Notes under the pieces: model-generated
What the model saw: the letters and a program-made list of their open reading frames with translations, nothing else
What the model was told of the DNA's origin: nothing
Database searches by the model: none
Assembly (NCBI RefSeq): GCF_026168105.1
Contig: NZ_LBMW01000014.1
Location: 97,576 to 161,575 of the forward strand
Origin: Streptomyces hygroscopicus
GTDB lineage: Bacteria > Actinomycetota > Actinomycetes > Streptomycetales > Streptomycetaceae
Direction of reading: 5' to 3'
Length of the DNA: 64,000 nucleotides
Made by a program: the position numbers and the translations under genes
In this document: piece after piece, positions 17,351 through 25,684 of the stretch
Position numbering within the stretch: the first letter of the stretch is position 1
Layout: every line of letters starts with the position of its first letter

Positions 17351-18729
17351 GGGCGCACCGTGGGCTGACCCTCGCGGGCAGCGTGGTCGGGGCGTTGATC
17401 GTCGCGCTGGACGGCACGGTACTGACCGTCGCGCAGCCCGCCCTCCAACAGGATCTGCACGCCTCCCTGACCCAGGTCCAGTGGACGAGCACCGGATATC
17501 TCATCGCGGTGGCAAGCCTGTTGGTCTTCGCCGGCCGCCTCGGCGACCGCCACGGCCACCGGCGCGTCTTCGCCCTGGGCATGGTGGGCTTCGGCGTGGC
17601 CTCCGCCGGGATCGGGGTGGCCCCGGGCATCGGATGGGTGATCGGGCTACGGGTGGTCCAGGGCGTGTTCGGCGCCCTGCTGCAGCCTGCGACGCTCGGC
17701 ATGCTCCGGGCCGCGTATCCGCCCGACCGGCTGGGGATGCCGATCGCGCTGCGCACCAGCGCGATCGGGATTGCTGCCGCGGCCGGTCCGCTGGTGGGCG
17801 GGGCGCTGGTGACCCCGTTCGGCTGGCGGGCCGTCTTCTTCCTCAACGTCGCCCCCGCGCTGGTCATGGGCGTCCTGGTGGGCGTCGTACGGAGTCCTGA
17901 ACACGTGCCTGCTTCCCGGCCGTCGCTGGACCTTCCGGGCGCGGGTCTGCTCGCGGGGGCCCTGGTGTCCCTGGTGTTCGCCCTCGTCGGCCTGTCGGAG
18001 CCCGGCAGGCCGACGGCGTCCGTACCGGCACTGTTGACGGCAACGGCCCTCGGCTGCCTGTTCCTACGACACGAACGGCGCACCGCGAGCCCCTTGTTGC
18101 CGGCGGACGTCCTCGGCTCGGCGCCCGTCCGCCGTGCGCTCGGGCTGCTGGTGGCCGCGTCGGCGGCGATGCTGGGGGCGCTGTTCGTGAGCAGTTACGT
18201 GCTGCAGGACGTGCTGGGGCTCGACCCGTTGCGGACGGCTCTGCGGGCCCTGCCGCTGCCTGTGGCGATGGTGGCCGGCGCGCCGGTGTCCGCCGTACTG
18301 ATGCGCCGCTACGGTCACCGGCGTACAGCGGGAGTGGCCGCGGTGCTCCTCACTCTCGGCGTCCTGATGCTGTCCCCTCTCGGCACGGAGTCCTCGGCCG
18401 TGTCGGTGGGAATGGGATTCCTGCTGGCGGGCGCCGGATTCGGCACCGTGATGGTGACGGCGACCGCCGTCGTCGTCCGTGGGGTGCCCGTGGCATCGGC
18501 CGGGGTGTCCGGCGGGTTGCAGCAGACCGCGTTGAACGTCGGGCCCACGGTCGGCGTCGCCGCCGCGAGCACGCTGATGACGTGCACGAACGCGGCGTCC
18601 GGGCTCACCCTCACGGTGCTCGCCGGTGTGGCCCTGCTCGGCGTACCGCTCGCCCTGCGGCTGCCCGGCCGGTCCGGAATCCGGACCACCGGCGTGGAGG
18701 GATCGGTCCCGGCCCGAAGCCGATCATGA
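17347..18729 (+). CDS. MFS drug exporter (DHA2-like, 14-TMS type)
   Basis: A 460-residue major-facilitator transporter. Motif D1-like L-D-G-T-V-L-T-V-A-Q-P-A-L is in the first membrane segment, motif A-like G-R-L-G-D-R-H-G-H-R-R near residue 60, and motif C-like G-P-L-V-G-G-A-L near 140. Hydrophobic segments continue to about residue 440. It uses a GTG overlapping the TetR stop by 4 bp. Probably exports a small toxic or signalling molecule sensed by that TetR protein; the substrate is unknown. Confidence 0.9.
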   Translation: MRAHRGLTLAGSVVGALIVALDGTVLTVAQPALQQDLHASLTQVQWTSTGYLIAVASLLVFAGRLGDRHGHRRVFALGMVGFGVASAGIGVAPGIGWVIGLRVVQGVFGALLQPATLGMLRAAYPPDRLGMPIALRTSAIGIAAAAGPLVGGALVTPFGWRAVFFLNVAPALVMGVLVGVVRSPEHVPASRPSLDLPGAGLLAGALVSLVFALVGLSEPGRPTASVPALLTATALGCLFLRHERRTASPLLPADVLGSAPVRRALGLLVAASAAMLGALFVSSYVLQDVLGLDPLRTALRALPLPVAMVAGAPVSAVLMRRYGHRRTAGVAAVLLTLGVLMLSPLGTESSAVSVGMGFLLAGAGFGTVMVTATAVVVRGVPVASAGVSGGLQQTALNVGPTVGVAAASTLMTCTNAASGLTLTVLAGVALLGVPLALRLPGRSGIRTTGVEGSVPARSRS

Positions 18730-18782
18730 AATGTTGGACCCGGAAGCCCCGGGACGGCACGGGGAGAGACCGGAGGAGAACG

Positions 18783-20009
18783 ATGGGACACCTGCGGCAA
18801 GAGGTGGAGCCGGACGAGGTCGGCCTCGATCCGAAGGCCCTGGCCCGCCTCGACGAGCACTTCGCGCGCCAGGTCGACGAGGGCCGGCTGCCCGGCTATC
18901 TGGTGGCCGTCTCCCGGCACGGCCGCATGGCCCACCTCACCGCCCACGGCCACCGCGACGTCCGGGAACGGCTGCCGGTCGAGACCGACACGTTGTGGCG
19001 GATGTACTCGATGACGAAGCCGGTCACATCGGTTGCGGCGCTGATCCTCATGGAGGAGGGCCGCTTCGGACTGGACACGCCCGTGGCCGAGTTCCTTCCG
19101 GCGTTCGCCGATCCGCGGGTGTACGTCGGCGGCTTCGGCCCCGCCGTCCGGACCCGTCCCGCCGGGCAGCCGATCCTGGTCCGCCATCTGCTCACCCACA
19201 CGGCGGGGCTGACGTTCGGCTTCTACCGCGCGCACCCCGTCGACGCCCTGTACCGGGAGGCGGGCATCGGCTCGTCCGTCGTGCCGGGCACGGATCTGGC
19301 CGAGACGTGCGAGGCGTATGCGAGGCTGCCCTTGCAGTTCGAGCCGGGCACGCAGTGGAACTACTCGGTGGCGACGAACGTCGTGGGCCGGCTCATCGAG
19401 GTGGTGTCGGGCCGGGACCTGGACGACTTCCTCGCCGAACGGGTCTTCGGCCCGCTGGGGATGGAGGACGCGGGCCTGTGCGTGAACGAGGCCCAGGCGC
19501 CCCGGCTCGCGGAACTGTACGGCGAGACGGAGGACGGCGGCATCACCCCGGTCCCGGGTCTGCCCGTGCACGGCCGCCCCCGCCTCCTGTCCGGCAGCGG
19601 CGGCATGGTGGGGACCGCACACGACTACCACCGCTTCATGGAGTTCCTCCGCCGCCGCGGCGAACTGGACGGCGTCCGCCTGCTGAGCGCCGGCACGGTG
19701 GCCACGATGACCTCGAACCAGCTCCCGGGCGACGCCGACCTGCGCTCCTACGGCAGCCAGGTCCACCGCGAACCCGGCAGGGCCGGACTCGGCTTCGGTC
19801 TGGGCGTCTCCGTCGTCACCGACCCCGCACTCACCCGCTCGCCCGCGGTGCTGGGCTCGTTCGGCTGGAGCGGTGTGGCGACGACGACCTTCTGGGTGGA
19901 TCCGCACCACGACCTGACGGTCCAGTTCCTCACCCAGTTGCGTCCCACGGGCTCGCACACGGTGTACCCGGAACTGAAGCGACTCGTCCACGAGGCTGTC
20001 ACCGGCTGA
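18783..20009 (+). CDS. Serine hydrolase of the class C beta-lactamase/EstB fold
   Basis: A 408-residue enzyme of the beta-lactamase superfamily. The nucleophile motif S-M-T-K is at residues 76-79, with catalytic Tyr in W-N-Y-S-V (Y194). S-G-S-G-G-M-V-G-T near 270 and F-G-W-S-G near 360 are typical of the EstB-type esterases that replace K-T-G. There is no signal peptide, so it is probably a cytoplasmic esterase or transacylase. GGAGGAG precedes the ATG. Confidence 0.88.
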   Translation: MGHLRQEVEPDEVGLDPKALARLDEHFARQVDEGRLPGYLVAVSRHGRMAHLTAHGHRDVRERLPVETDTLWRMYSMTKPVTSVAALILMEEGRFGLDTPVAEFLPAFADPRVYVGGFGPAVRTRPAGQPILVRHLLTHTAGLTFGFYRAHPVDALYREAGIGSSVVPGTDLAETCEAYARLPLQFEPGTQWNYSVATNVVGRLIEVVSGRDLDDFLAERVFGPLGMEDAGLCVNEAQAPRLAELYGETEDGGITPVPGLPVHGRPRLLSGSGGMVGTAHDYHRFMEFLRRRGELDGVRLLSAGTVATMTSNQLPGDADLRSYGSQVHREPGRAGLGFGLGVSVVTDPALTRSPAVLGSFGWSGVATTTFWVDPHHDLTVQFLTQLRPTGSHTVYPELKRLVHEAVTG

Positions 20010-20022
20010 GGCGCCGTGTCCT

Positions 20023-20757
20023 TCAGCTCTCCGTCCGCAGTGTGAACTCCAGCCCGTCCGCGGCCAGTTCGCCCAGCCACTGCGCGGAGCGCACTGGGGT
20101 CCCGGCAGCCCGGTTGAGCCCCGGCGGCAGGGAGCCCGTCATGGTGTGGCGGACCCCGAGGGCCAGGGGCGGGAGACGCAGCGGGCCATCGCGCTCTCCT
20201 GGGTCGTGCCCCGCAGGTCCAGGCGGTAGCGCGCCCGGACCAGGTCTGCCCCGTCCCGGCCCGTACGTCGAGGGACACGGCGAGGACCACGCGGTCGCGG
20301 TCCTCGTCCGTCGTCGGGTACGTCGCCGCCAACTCGGCGGCCAGGGTCGCGATCCGTGCGTCGTCGCCCGCCCTCAGCTCCTCGAAGACCCGGTCCCAGG
20401 CGCGCAGCCAGCCGTCGAGACGCAGCGTGCCGCGGACGAAGGTCCGTATCCTCCAGGCGGGCGGAAGGCCGTACGGGCCGCGTGGTCCGGCGCCGGGAGC
20501 ATCGAGACGACCACGTCGCCCGGCGCCGGCTCCGCCGCGAGCGCGGGCAGAGTGAACGCGCGCGGCACGACCCGCCCCGTCAGGCCGAGACCGGCCAGAC
20601 ACCGCGCGGCGCGTTCCTCCGTCCGGTGTCACAGGCGGACGCGGTCGGCGGTGTCGCACAACGCCGCGAGACCGCTGCCGGTGGACAGGCCCGCGCCAAT
20701 CCAGTGGACCGTGCCGCTCGCCGGAACCGGCGCGGACCGCTCCCGGGACTCAGAGAT
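20023..20757 (-). pseudogene. Broken saccharopine dehydrogenase (Lys9-like) gene
   Basis: Directly after the intact saccharopine dehydrogenase, the minus strand encodes in pieces a second saccharopine-reductase-type protein. These are H-W-I-G-A-G-L-S-T-G-S-G-L-A-A-L near the start, V-V-V-S-M-L-P-A-P-D-H in the Rossmann region, R-G-T-L-R-L-D-G-W-L in the middle and L-A-A-D-G-L-E-F-T-L-R-T-E-S at the end. An in-frame TGA (20629-20631 on the plus strand, where family members have Trp), at least two frameshifts and a large internal deletion separate the pieces. It would have worked with the upstream gene. Confidence 0.75.
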
Positions 20758-21805
20758 CGCCCGATTCCCCCTTTCCGGCCCGGAGTTCACGGACCGCCTC
20801 GTCGAACCGTTCCCGGCAGCGGCCCCAGGATCCGCCCACCTCGAAGTCCGGCAGCAGCGGTGTCAGCGCCGCCGAGAAGTCCGTGCTTGCCTCCAGCGGC
20901 AGCAGGGACGGCAGGTTGTCGATGGCGATCAGGTCGAGGACGGGCTGCTCGCGCAACCGGCGGACCGGCTCGTCCCAGCCGGTCGGGGTGTCGTAGACCG
21001 GCAGGAGGTTCAGCGGCGAGCCCACGTCGACCGTCACATCGCACAGCGTGCGCAGCCGCCGTCCGGGGTCGTCGAGGTCCTTGTCCGTCAGGAACGGCGG
21101 GACCGGGCGCGTCGTGAGTACGGTGTTGACCATCAGCTCGTGGCCGAGTAGCGCCGGCCGGTCCAGTTCACGGGTCTCGGCGAGGTCCCAGCACGTGGGG
21201 TCGGCCCCGGCCACGCCCAGGGCGACCCGCGCGCCGCGTCCGCTGCGCCCGAGCGCACCGATCACCAGCGCCCGCACCTCGCCGGTCGCCGCGCGGAGCC
21301 GTTCGTCGAGCTCCTCCTTCGAGGTCGGCTGCAGTGGTGCGGTCAGCAGGCCTCGGTGGTGGAGCAGAGCGAGGGCGGCGCCCAGGTATCCGGCCCAGTA
21401 GCCGAAGGCCGCGAGCCGACGCCCGTTGTCGTCCACCAGGTACTCCAGGTCGAGCAGCGTGCCGCCGCCCGCGAGGAACCTCCGCAGCAGGCTCCCGGCG
21501 CCGGGCTGCCCCTTGAAGGCGTGCCCGAAAAAGATGTGACGGTGTATCAACGCCGTGGGATCGTCGGGAAGTTCCTTGAGTCCGACGATCACTGCGTCCG
21601 GCGGCGCGGTCACCCAGGAGCCGGCCTCGGCGACACGGCAACCCACCGCCTCGTACGCCTCTGCCGGGAAGACCCGCTGCGGTGAGTCCTCCACCGTGAG
21701 GGTCGCTCCGCTCTCGATCAGCCGCCGGGCGTCGGACGGCACGATCGGCGTACGCCGTTCGGTCGTACGGGACTCGTGGCGGAGCCACAGATGGAGCGCG
21801 GTCAT
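20750..21805 (-). CDS. Saccharopine dehydrogenase, lysine-forming type (Lys1-like)
   Basis: A 351-residue enzyme resembling yeast Lys1, with an alanine-dehydrogenase-like fold; it interconverts saccharopine with lysine plus 2-oxoglutarate using NAD+. Diagnostic segments are the N-terminal R-R-T-P-I-V-P, V-G-L-K-E-L-P near residue 75, H-I-F-F-G-H-A near 90 and G-G-G-T-L-L-D-L-E-Y-L-V-D-D-N-G-R-R near 115. The ATG overlaps the stop of the FAD oxidoreductase by 4 bp. With the cyclodeaminase and oxidase upstream, a lysine/pipecolate/saccharopine route is likely; direction is unknown. Confidence 0.87.
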   Translation of the reverse strand: MTALHLWLRHESRTTERRTPIVPSDARRLIESGATLTVEDSPQRVFPAEAYEAVGCRVAEAGSWVTAPPDAVIVGLKELPDDPTALIHRHIFFGHAFKGQPGAGSLLRRFLAGGGTLLDLEYLVDDNGRRLAAFGYWAGYLGAALALLHHRGLLTAPLQPTSKEELDERLRAATGEVRALVIGALGRSGRGARVALGVAGADPTCWDLAETRELDRPALLGHELMVNTVLTTRPVPPFLTDKDLDDPGRRLRTLCDVTVDVGSPLNLLPVYDTPTGWDEPVRRLREQPVLDLIAIDNLPSLLPLEASTDFSAALTPLLPDFEVGGSWGRCRERFDEAVRELRAGKGESGDL

Positions 21806-22947
21806 ACGCGGTTGACCTCCGGGCGCAAGGCGTCGGCGGCGAAGCGGTCGACACTCAGAGGGCTGATGTCGACGAAGGGTACGCGCCCCAGGCAGAGATC
21901 CCTGAGGACCTCGCCGACGGCGGGTCCCTGGAGGAAGCCATGGCCGGAGAAGCCGGTGGCATAGAGGAAGCGCGAGGGTGAAGCAGCCTCTCCGATCAGC
22001 GCGTTGTGGTCCGGAGTGATTTCGTACAGGCCCGCCCAGCCGCCGGTGCGGCGCAGGTCGAGCAGGCCGGGTGCCCGGCGTTCCATCGCCTCGCACAGCC
22101 GCGGGATCCACCGGTCGTGCGGCTCGGTGGCGAAGCCCGGCTCCTCGTCGGGGTCGGACATGCCGACGAGCAGGCCGGGGCCCTCGGTGTGGAAGTAGAA
22201 GCTGGTGGTGAAGTCGATGGTCATGGGCAGCCCAGGCGGCAGCTCCGGCACGGCCTCCGTGACCGCGATCTGGCGGCGCAGCGGCACCACTGGAAGGTCG
22301 ACGCCCGCCATCGCGCCGACCGCCCGCGACCAGGCGCCCGCAACACAGATCACGGTGTCGGTCTCGATCCGGCCCCGCTCTGTGACGACGGCGGTGATGG
22401 TGTCGCCGCGCAGCTCGATGCCGGTGACCGCGCAGTGCCGCAGGATGCGCGCGCCGTACCGGCGCGCCCCGGCCGCGTAGCCGTGCACCACGGACTCGGG
22501 GGTGCAGTGCCCGTCGTCCGGCGAGAAGGCGGCGGCCAGCAGCCCGTCCGTGGTGATCAGTGGCGACAGGCGGCGCGCCTCGGTCGCGTCGATCATGCGG
22601 CTCGGCACACCGAGCGAGTTCTGCAGGCGCACCCCGGCCTCGAAGGCGGCCACCTCCTCGGGGGTGGAGAGCAGGAACAGATAGCCGACCCGGTGCAGCC
22701 CGATGTCCTGCCCCGGCTCCCGGGCGAACCGCGCGAACGCCTCGAGGCTGCGCGCCCCGAGCCGGATGTTGAGCTCGTCGGAGAACTGCGCCCGTATGCC
22801 GCCGGCGGCCCGCGAGGTGGAGCCGGAGGCGAGTTCGTCACGCTCGACCAGGACGACGTCGGGAACGCCCGCGCGGGCCAGGTGGTAGGCGGCGCTCGCT
22901 CCCATCACCCCACCGCCGATGACGACGACGCTCGCGCGCGTGGTCAT
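21802..22947 (-). CDS. FAD-dependent amino-acid oxidase (DAO/sarcosine-oxidase family)
   Basis: A 381-residue flavoprotein. The N-terminal FAD motif is V-I-G-G-G-V-M-G-A-S-A-A-Y (8-20), and the C-terminal G-W-A-G-L-Y-E-I-T-P-D-H and A-T-G-F-S-G-H-G-F segments are typical of sarcosine, proline and pipecolate oxidases or dehydrogenases. In this operon an L-pipecolate or related imino-acid substrate is a reasonable guess. It overlaps the cyclodeaminase gene and the saccharopine dehydrogenase gene by 4 bp each. Confidence 0.88.
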   Translation of the reverse strand: MTTRASVVVIGGGVMGASAAYHLARAGVPDVVLVERDELASGSTSRAAGGIRAQFSDELNIRLGARSLEAFARFAREPGQDIGLHRVGYLFLLSTPEEVAAFEAGVRLQNSLGVPSRMIDATEARRLSPLITTDGLLAAAFSPDDGHCTPESVVHGYAAGARRYGARILRHCAVTGIELRGDTITAVVTERGRIETDTVICVAGAWSRAVGAMAGVDLPVVPLRRQIAVTEAVPELPPGLPMTIDFTTSFYFHTEGPGLLVGMSDPDEEPGFATEPHDRWIPRLCEAMERRAPGLLDLRRTGGWAGLYEITPDHNALIGEAASPSRFLYATGFSGHGFLQGPAVGEVLRDLCLGRVPFVDISPLSVDRFAADALRPEVNRV

Positions 22948-23921
22948 GGGCGCGGGTCCCTGCCACGGGCGGCGTCGATCACGGCCCAGGCCGCCGCCGC
23001 GTCCTGGACTCCGAGCCCGACGCTGATGTGGAGCACGATGTCGTCGGTGCTCCTGCGCGCCTCGCGGCGGCCCGTGAGCACCCCGCCCAGCGGGATCAGG
23101 TCGTCCTCGGCGAGCAGCCGGTCGCGCAGCGCGGCCACGACCGTCCCCGCGTGCTCCCGGGCCGTCTCCGGGTCGTCCACGACCACGGCGGCGGCCCGCC
23201 GTACCGCCTGCGCGTCGACCTCGTTGCGCGTGGGCTCGAAGGATCCGACGCTGACGACGGTGCATCCGGGTGCGAGCCAGGCGCCGCGGACGACTGGCGT
23301 ACTGCTGAGCGTGCAGGCGGCGACCATGGGGAGCCCGGCGACGGCATCCTCCGCCGTGGCCGCGGCCTTGACGGGGATGCCGAGTTCGGCGGCGAGGACG
23401 TCCGCCGCGCGCTCGCGCCGGTGCGGGGTGGGGCTCCAGAGGCGTACGGAGCGCAGCGGGCGCACCCGGGCGACGGCCCGGGCGTGGGCGAGCGCCTGGG
23501 CGCCGGAGCCGAGGAGACCCAGTTCCGCGCTGCCGGCGGTGGCGAGGACGTCGAAGGCCACGGCGCTGGCGGCGGCGGTGCGCAGTGTGGTCACGGCCGT
23601 GCCGTCCAGAACGGCGACCAGCTGTCCCGTCACGGGGTCGAGGGCGTTGATGACCGCGTGGACGGTGGGCAGCCCGGCGGCCGAGTTGCCCGGGTTCACA
23701 CTGCCCACCTTGGCGACGGGGCCGGTGTCGGCGGACAGGCGGGCGAGGTAGGCGAAGACCACACTGTCGTCGTGGCGGCTGGGATGCATGAGCTTGCCGG
23801 GGAGTTCGGCGGTACCCTCCCCGAGCGCGGTGAAGGCGGCACGCTGGGAGCGGATCGCCCGGTCGGTGTCCAGCAGTTCCAGGACCCGCTCGGCGGAAAG
23901 GTGCAGGACGTCGTCGGTCAT
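22944..23921 (-). CDS. Ornithine cyclodeaminase/mu-crystallin family protein
   Basis: A 325-residue NAD(P)-dependent protein. The family includes ornithine and lysine cyclodeaminases and ketimine reductases. Substrate-side features are G-K-L-M-H-P (42-47) and V-K-V-G-S-V-N-P-G-N (near 70); the cofactor site is L-G-L-L-G-S-G-A-Q-A-L-A-H near 133; the R-T-A-A-A-S-A motif precedes it. First gene of the minus-strand operon with the FAD oxidase and saccharopine dehydrogenase. Lysine to pipecolate, or reduction of a cyclic imine, would fit. Confidence 0.87.
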   Translation of the reverse strand: MTDDVLHLSAERVLELLDTDRAIRSQRAAFTALGEGTAELPGKLMHPSRHDDSVVFAYLARLSADTGPVAKVGSVNPGNSAAGLPTVHAVINALDPVTGQLVAVLDGTAVTTLRTAAASAVAFDVLATAGSAELGLLGSGAQALAHARAVARVRPLRSVRLWSPTPHRRERAADVLAAELGIPVKAAATAEDAVAGLPMVAACTLSSTPVVRGAWLAPGCTVVSVGSFEPTRNEVDAQAVRRAAAVVVDDPETAREHAGTVVAALRDRLLAEDDLIPLGGVLTGRREARRSTDDIVLHISVGLGVQDAAAAWAVIDAARGRDPRP

Positions 23922-24040
23922 TCCCCGATTGTTTCCGGGATCCGGGCCGACGTCACCACGGCCGCGGGCACGGCGGCGTGCGTCAAGACGGCACGGGCTG
24001 CGGACGGGACGGCCGGTGCACCCCAGCCGGCGGGCGCGGC

Positions 24041-24065
24041 GGCCGGCGTCGAGGGGACGCCGGCC
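24041..24065 (-). terminator. Candidate terminator hairpin downstream of ribA
   Basis: GGCCGGCGTC (24041-24050) pairs perfectly with GACGCCGGCC (24056-24065) around a 5-base loop, starting 18 bp after the ribA stop. No U-run follows, as is common in Streptomyces. Confidence 0.5.
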
Positions 24066-24082
24066 GGCCGCCGCGCACCCGC

Positions 24083-24772
24083 TCAGGAGGAGTGGACCAC
24101 CGCGTCCAGGTGCGGCAGGTAGTGGTCGAGCCGTTCCCGCTTGGTACGCAGATAGGTGATGTTGTTCTCGCAGGGCGGGATCAGCAGCGACACCTGCTCG
24201 TCGACCTTGATGCCGTGCCGCAGCAGCGCCTCGCGCTTGCGCGGGTTGTTGGAGAGCAGGCGCACCGATCGTACGCCGAGGTCGTGCAGGATCTCCGCGG
24301 CGACGCCGTAGTCGCGCGCGTCCACCGGCAGCCCGAGGGCGAGATTGGCCTCGACCGTGTCCAGGCCCTCCGCCTGGAGCTTCATCGCGCGCAGCTTGCC
24401 GAGCAGGCCGATGCCACGGCCCTCGTGGCCGCGGAGGTAGACGAGGATGCCGCGCCCCTCGGCCACGATCTCCCGCAGCGCGGTGGAGAGTTGGGGCCCG
24501 CACTCACAGTGCGTGGACCCGAAGGCGTCCCCGGTAAGGCACTCGGAATGGAGCCGGGTGAGCATCCCCTCTTCCCTGATGTCGCCGTACACCAGGGCCA
24601 CTTGTTCGTCACCGCGGTCGTGGTCGAGGTAGCCGAAGGCCTGGAAATCACCGTACTTGGTGGGCAGGGGAGCCTTGACGACCCGGGTGACCCCGGACGA
24701 ACGGGCATTCACGACTCGGGGGACTCCCGAGCGGTGGGCATTCCCGCCGAGCACGCCGTCAATTTCTGTCAT
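24083..24772 (-). CDS. ribA: GTP cyclohydrolase II homologue with Met switch residue (predicted FAPy-forming)
   Basis: A 229-residue GTP cyclohydrolase II family protein. Zinc ligands C78, C89 and C91 are in H-S-E-C and H-C-E-C, and the R-G-H-E-G-R-G-I-G-L loop is at 114-123. The position after K-L-R-A is M130 (K-L-R-A-M-K-L-Q), where canonical RibA has Tyr. In S. coelicolor SCO6655 a Met at this switch position (Met120 in its numbering) makes the enzyme release the formamidopyrimidine FAPy instead of the deformylated riboflavin precursor (Spoonamore and colleagues, Biochemistry 2006, from memory). The same is predicted here. AGGA precedes the ATG. The divergent neighbour, 54 bp away, is a creatininase-family amidohydrolase that could deformylate FAPy. 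Confidence 0.9.
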   Translation of the reverse strand: MTEIDGVLGGNAHRSGVPRVVNARSSGVTRVVKAPLPTKYGDFQAFGYLDHDRGDEQVALVYGDIREEGMLTRLHSECLTGDAFGSTHCECGPQLSTALREIVAEGRGILVYLRGHEGRGIGLLGKLRAMKLQAEGLDTVEANLALGLPVDARDYGVAAEILHDLGVRSVRLLSNNPRKREALLRHGIKVDEQVSLLIPPCENNITYLRTKRERLDHYLPHLDAVVHSS

Positions 24773-24826
24773 GATCTGTTCCTATCTGGTAAGCGCAGGC
24801 GGTACGAGACGAAAGGCCGTGTAAAG

Positions 24827-25684
24827 ATGAGCGATTCGGGAATTGCGGACACCGCTGGGACGGGGCCGACGGGTGACGCGGCTGCCTCCGGGGCGTCGCG
24901 CGTGCATGGTTCCGGTGTGCTGCCGCGGGACACCTCGTACGACGTACGGGCACGGGCTGCCGGTCCCCACCGTCAGGTCGCCGTCCTTCCCGTGGGCAGT
25001 TTCGAACAGCACGGCCCGTACCTTCCGCTGGCGACCGACACGCTGGTCGCCTGCGCGATCGCTCGCGAGATCGCCGCGGCGTATCCGGTTCACCTCCTTC
25101 CTCCCGTGACGATCTCCTGCTCGCACGAGCACGCGGCGTGGCCGGGAACCGTGAGCATCTCCTCCGTCACCCTCCATGCAATGGTCAAGGACATCGCCGA
25201 ATCGCTGCGCCGCTCGGGCGTCGAGGCCCTGGTGCTGGTCAACGGGCACGGCGGGAATTACGTCCTCGGCAATGTCGTCCAGGAATCCGCGGGCAGCGGT
25301 GTGCGGATGGCGCTTTTCCCGGCCCTGGAGGACTGGGAGGCGGCCCGCGAACGGGCCGGTGTGCGTACCTCGTTGCTCAGTGACATGCATGCCGGGGAAA
25401 TCGAGACCTCCATTCTTCTGCACTGTCACCCCGAATTGGTCAGGCCCGGTTACGAAACGACGGATTTCATCGCCGACGACCGCAGGCATCTGCTCACCCT
25501 CGGTATGTCGGCCTATACGGAGTCCGGTGTCGTGGGGCGTCCTTCGCTTGCCTCCGCGGAGAAGGGGAAGCAACTGCTCGCCACGCTCGCCGACTCCTTC
25601 GACGCGTATTTCTCCCTGGTCGCCTCGGACGAGGCCGCCGGCGGCGTGCCCGTCGCGAAACCGGAGGGCCTGCACCGGTCATGA
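24827..25684 (+). CDS. Creatininase-family amidohydrolase (candidate FAPy deformylase)
   Basis: A 285-residue creatininase-fold metal hydrolase. Metal ligands are visible in G-S-F-E-Q-H-G (E60, H62), A-T-D-T (D71), V-N-G-H-G-G-N (H141) and D-M-H-A-G-E-I-E-T-S (H188, E191). An N-terminal tail of about 40 residues precedes the fold. Family members include creatininase, MftE peptidase and the archaeal FAPy deformylase ArfB. The last fits best because the divergent gene is a FAPy-type GTP cyclohydrolase. GAAAGG stands 10 bp before the ATG. Its 3' end overlaps, antisense, the tail of the flippase-like gene by 172 bp. Confidence 0.85.
   Translation: MSDSGIADTAGTGPTGDAAASGASRVHGSGVLPRDTSYDVRARAAGPHRQVAVLPVGSFEQHGPYLPLATDTLVACAIAREIAAAYPVHLLPPVTISCSHEHAAWPGTVSISSVTLHAMVKDIAESLRRSGVEALVLVNGHGGNYVLGNVVQESAGSGVRMALFPALEDWEAARERAGVRTSLLSDMHAGEIETSILLHCHPELVRPGYETTDFIADDRRHLLTLGMSAYTESGVVGRPSLASAEKGKQLLATLADSFDAYFSLVASDEAAGGVPVAKPEGLHRS

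Noticed and set aside
22006..23751. A 581-codon plus-strand open frame across the oxidase and cyclodeaminase genes
   Set aside because: Antisense shadow; the minus-strand genes have intact FAD and NAD(P) motifs and 4-bp overlaps.
24083..24772. Ordinary riboflavin-pathway GTP cyclohydrolase
   Set aside because: No other rib genes are near, and the switch position is Met rather than Tyr; the neighbours point to another pathway.
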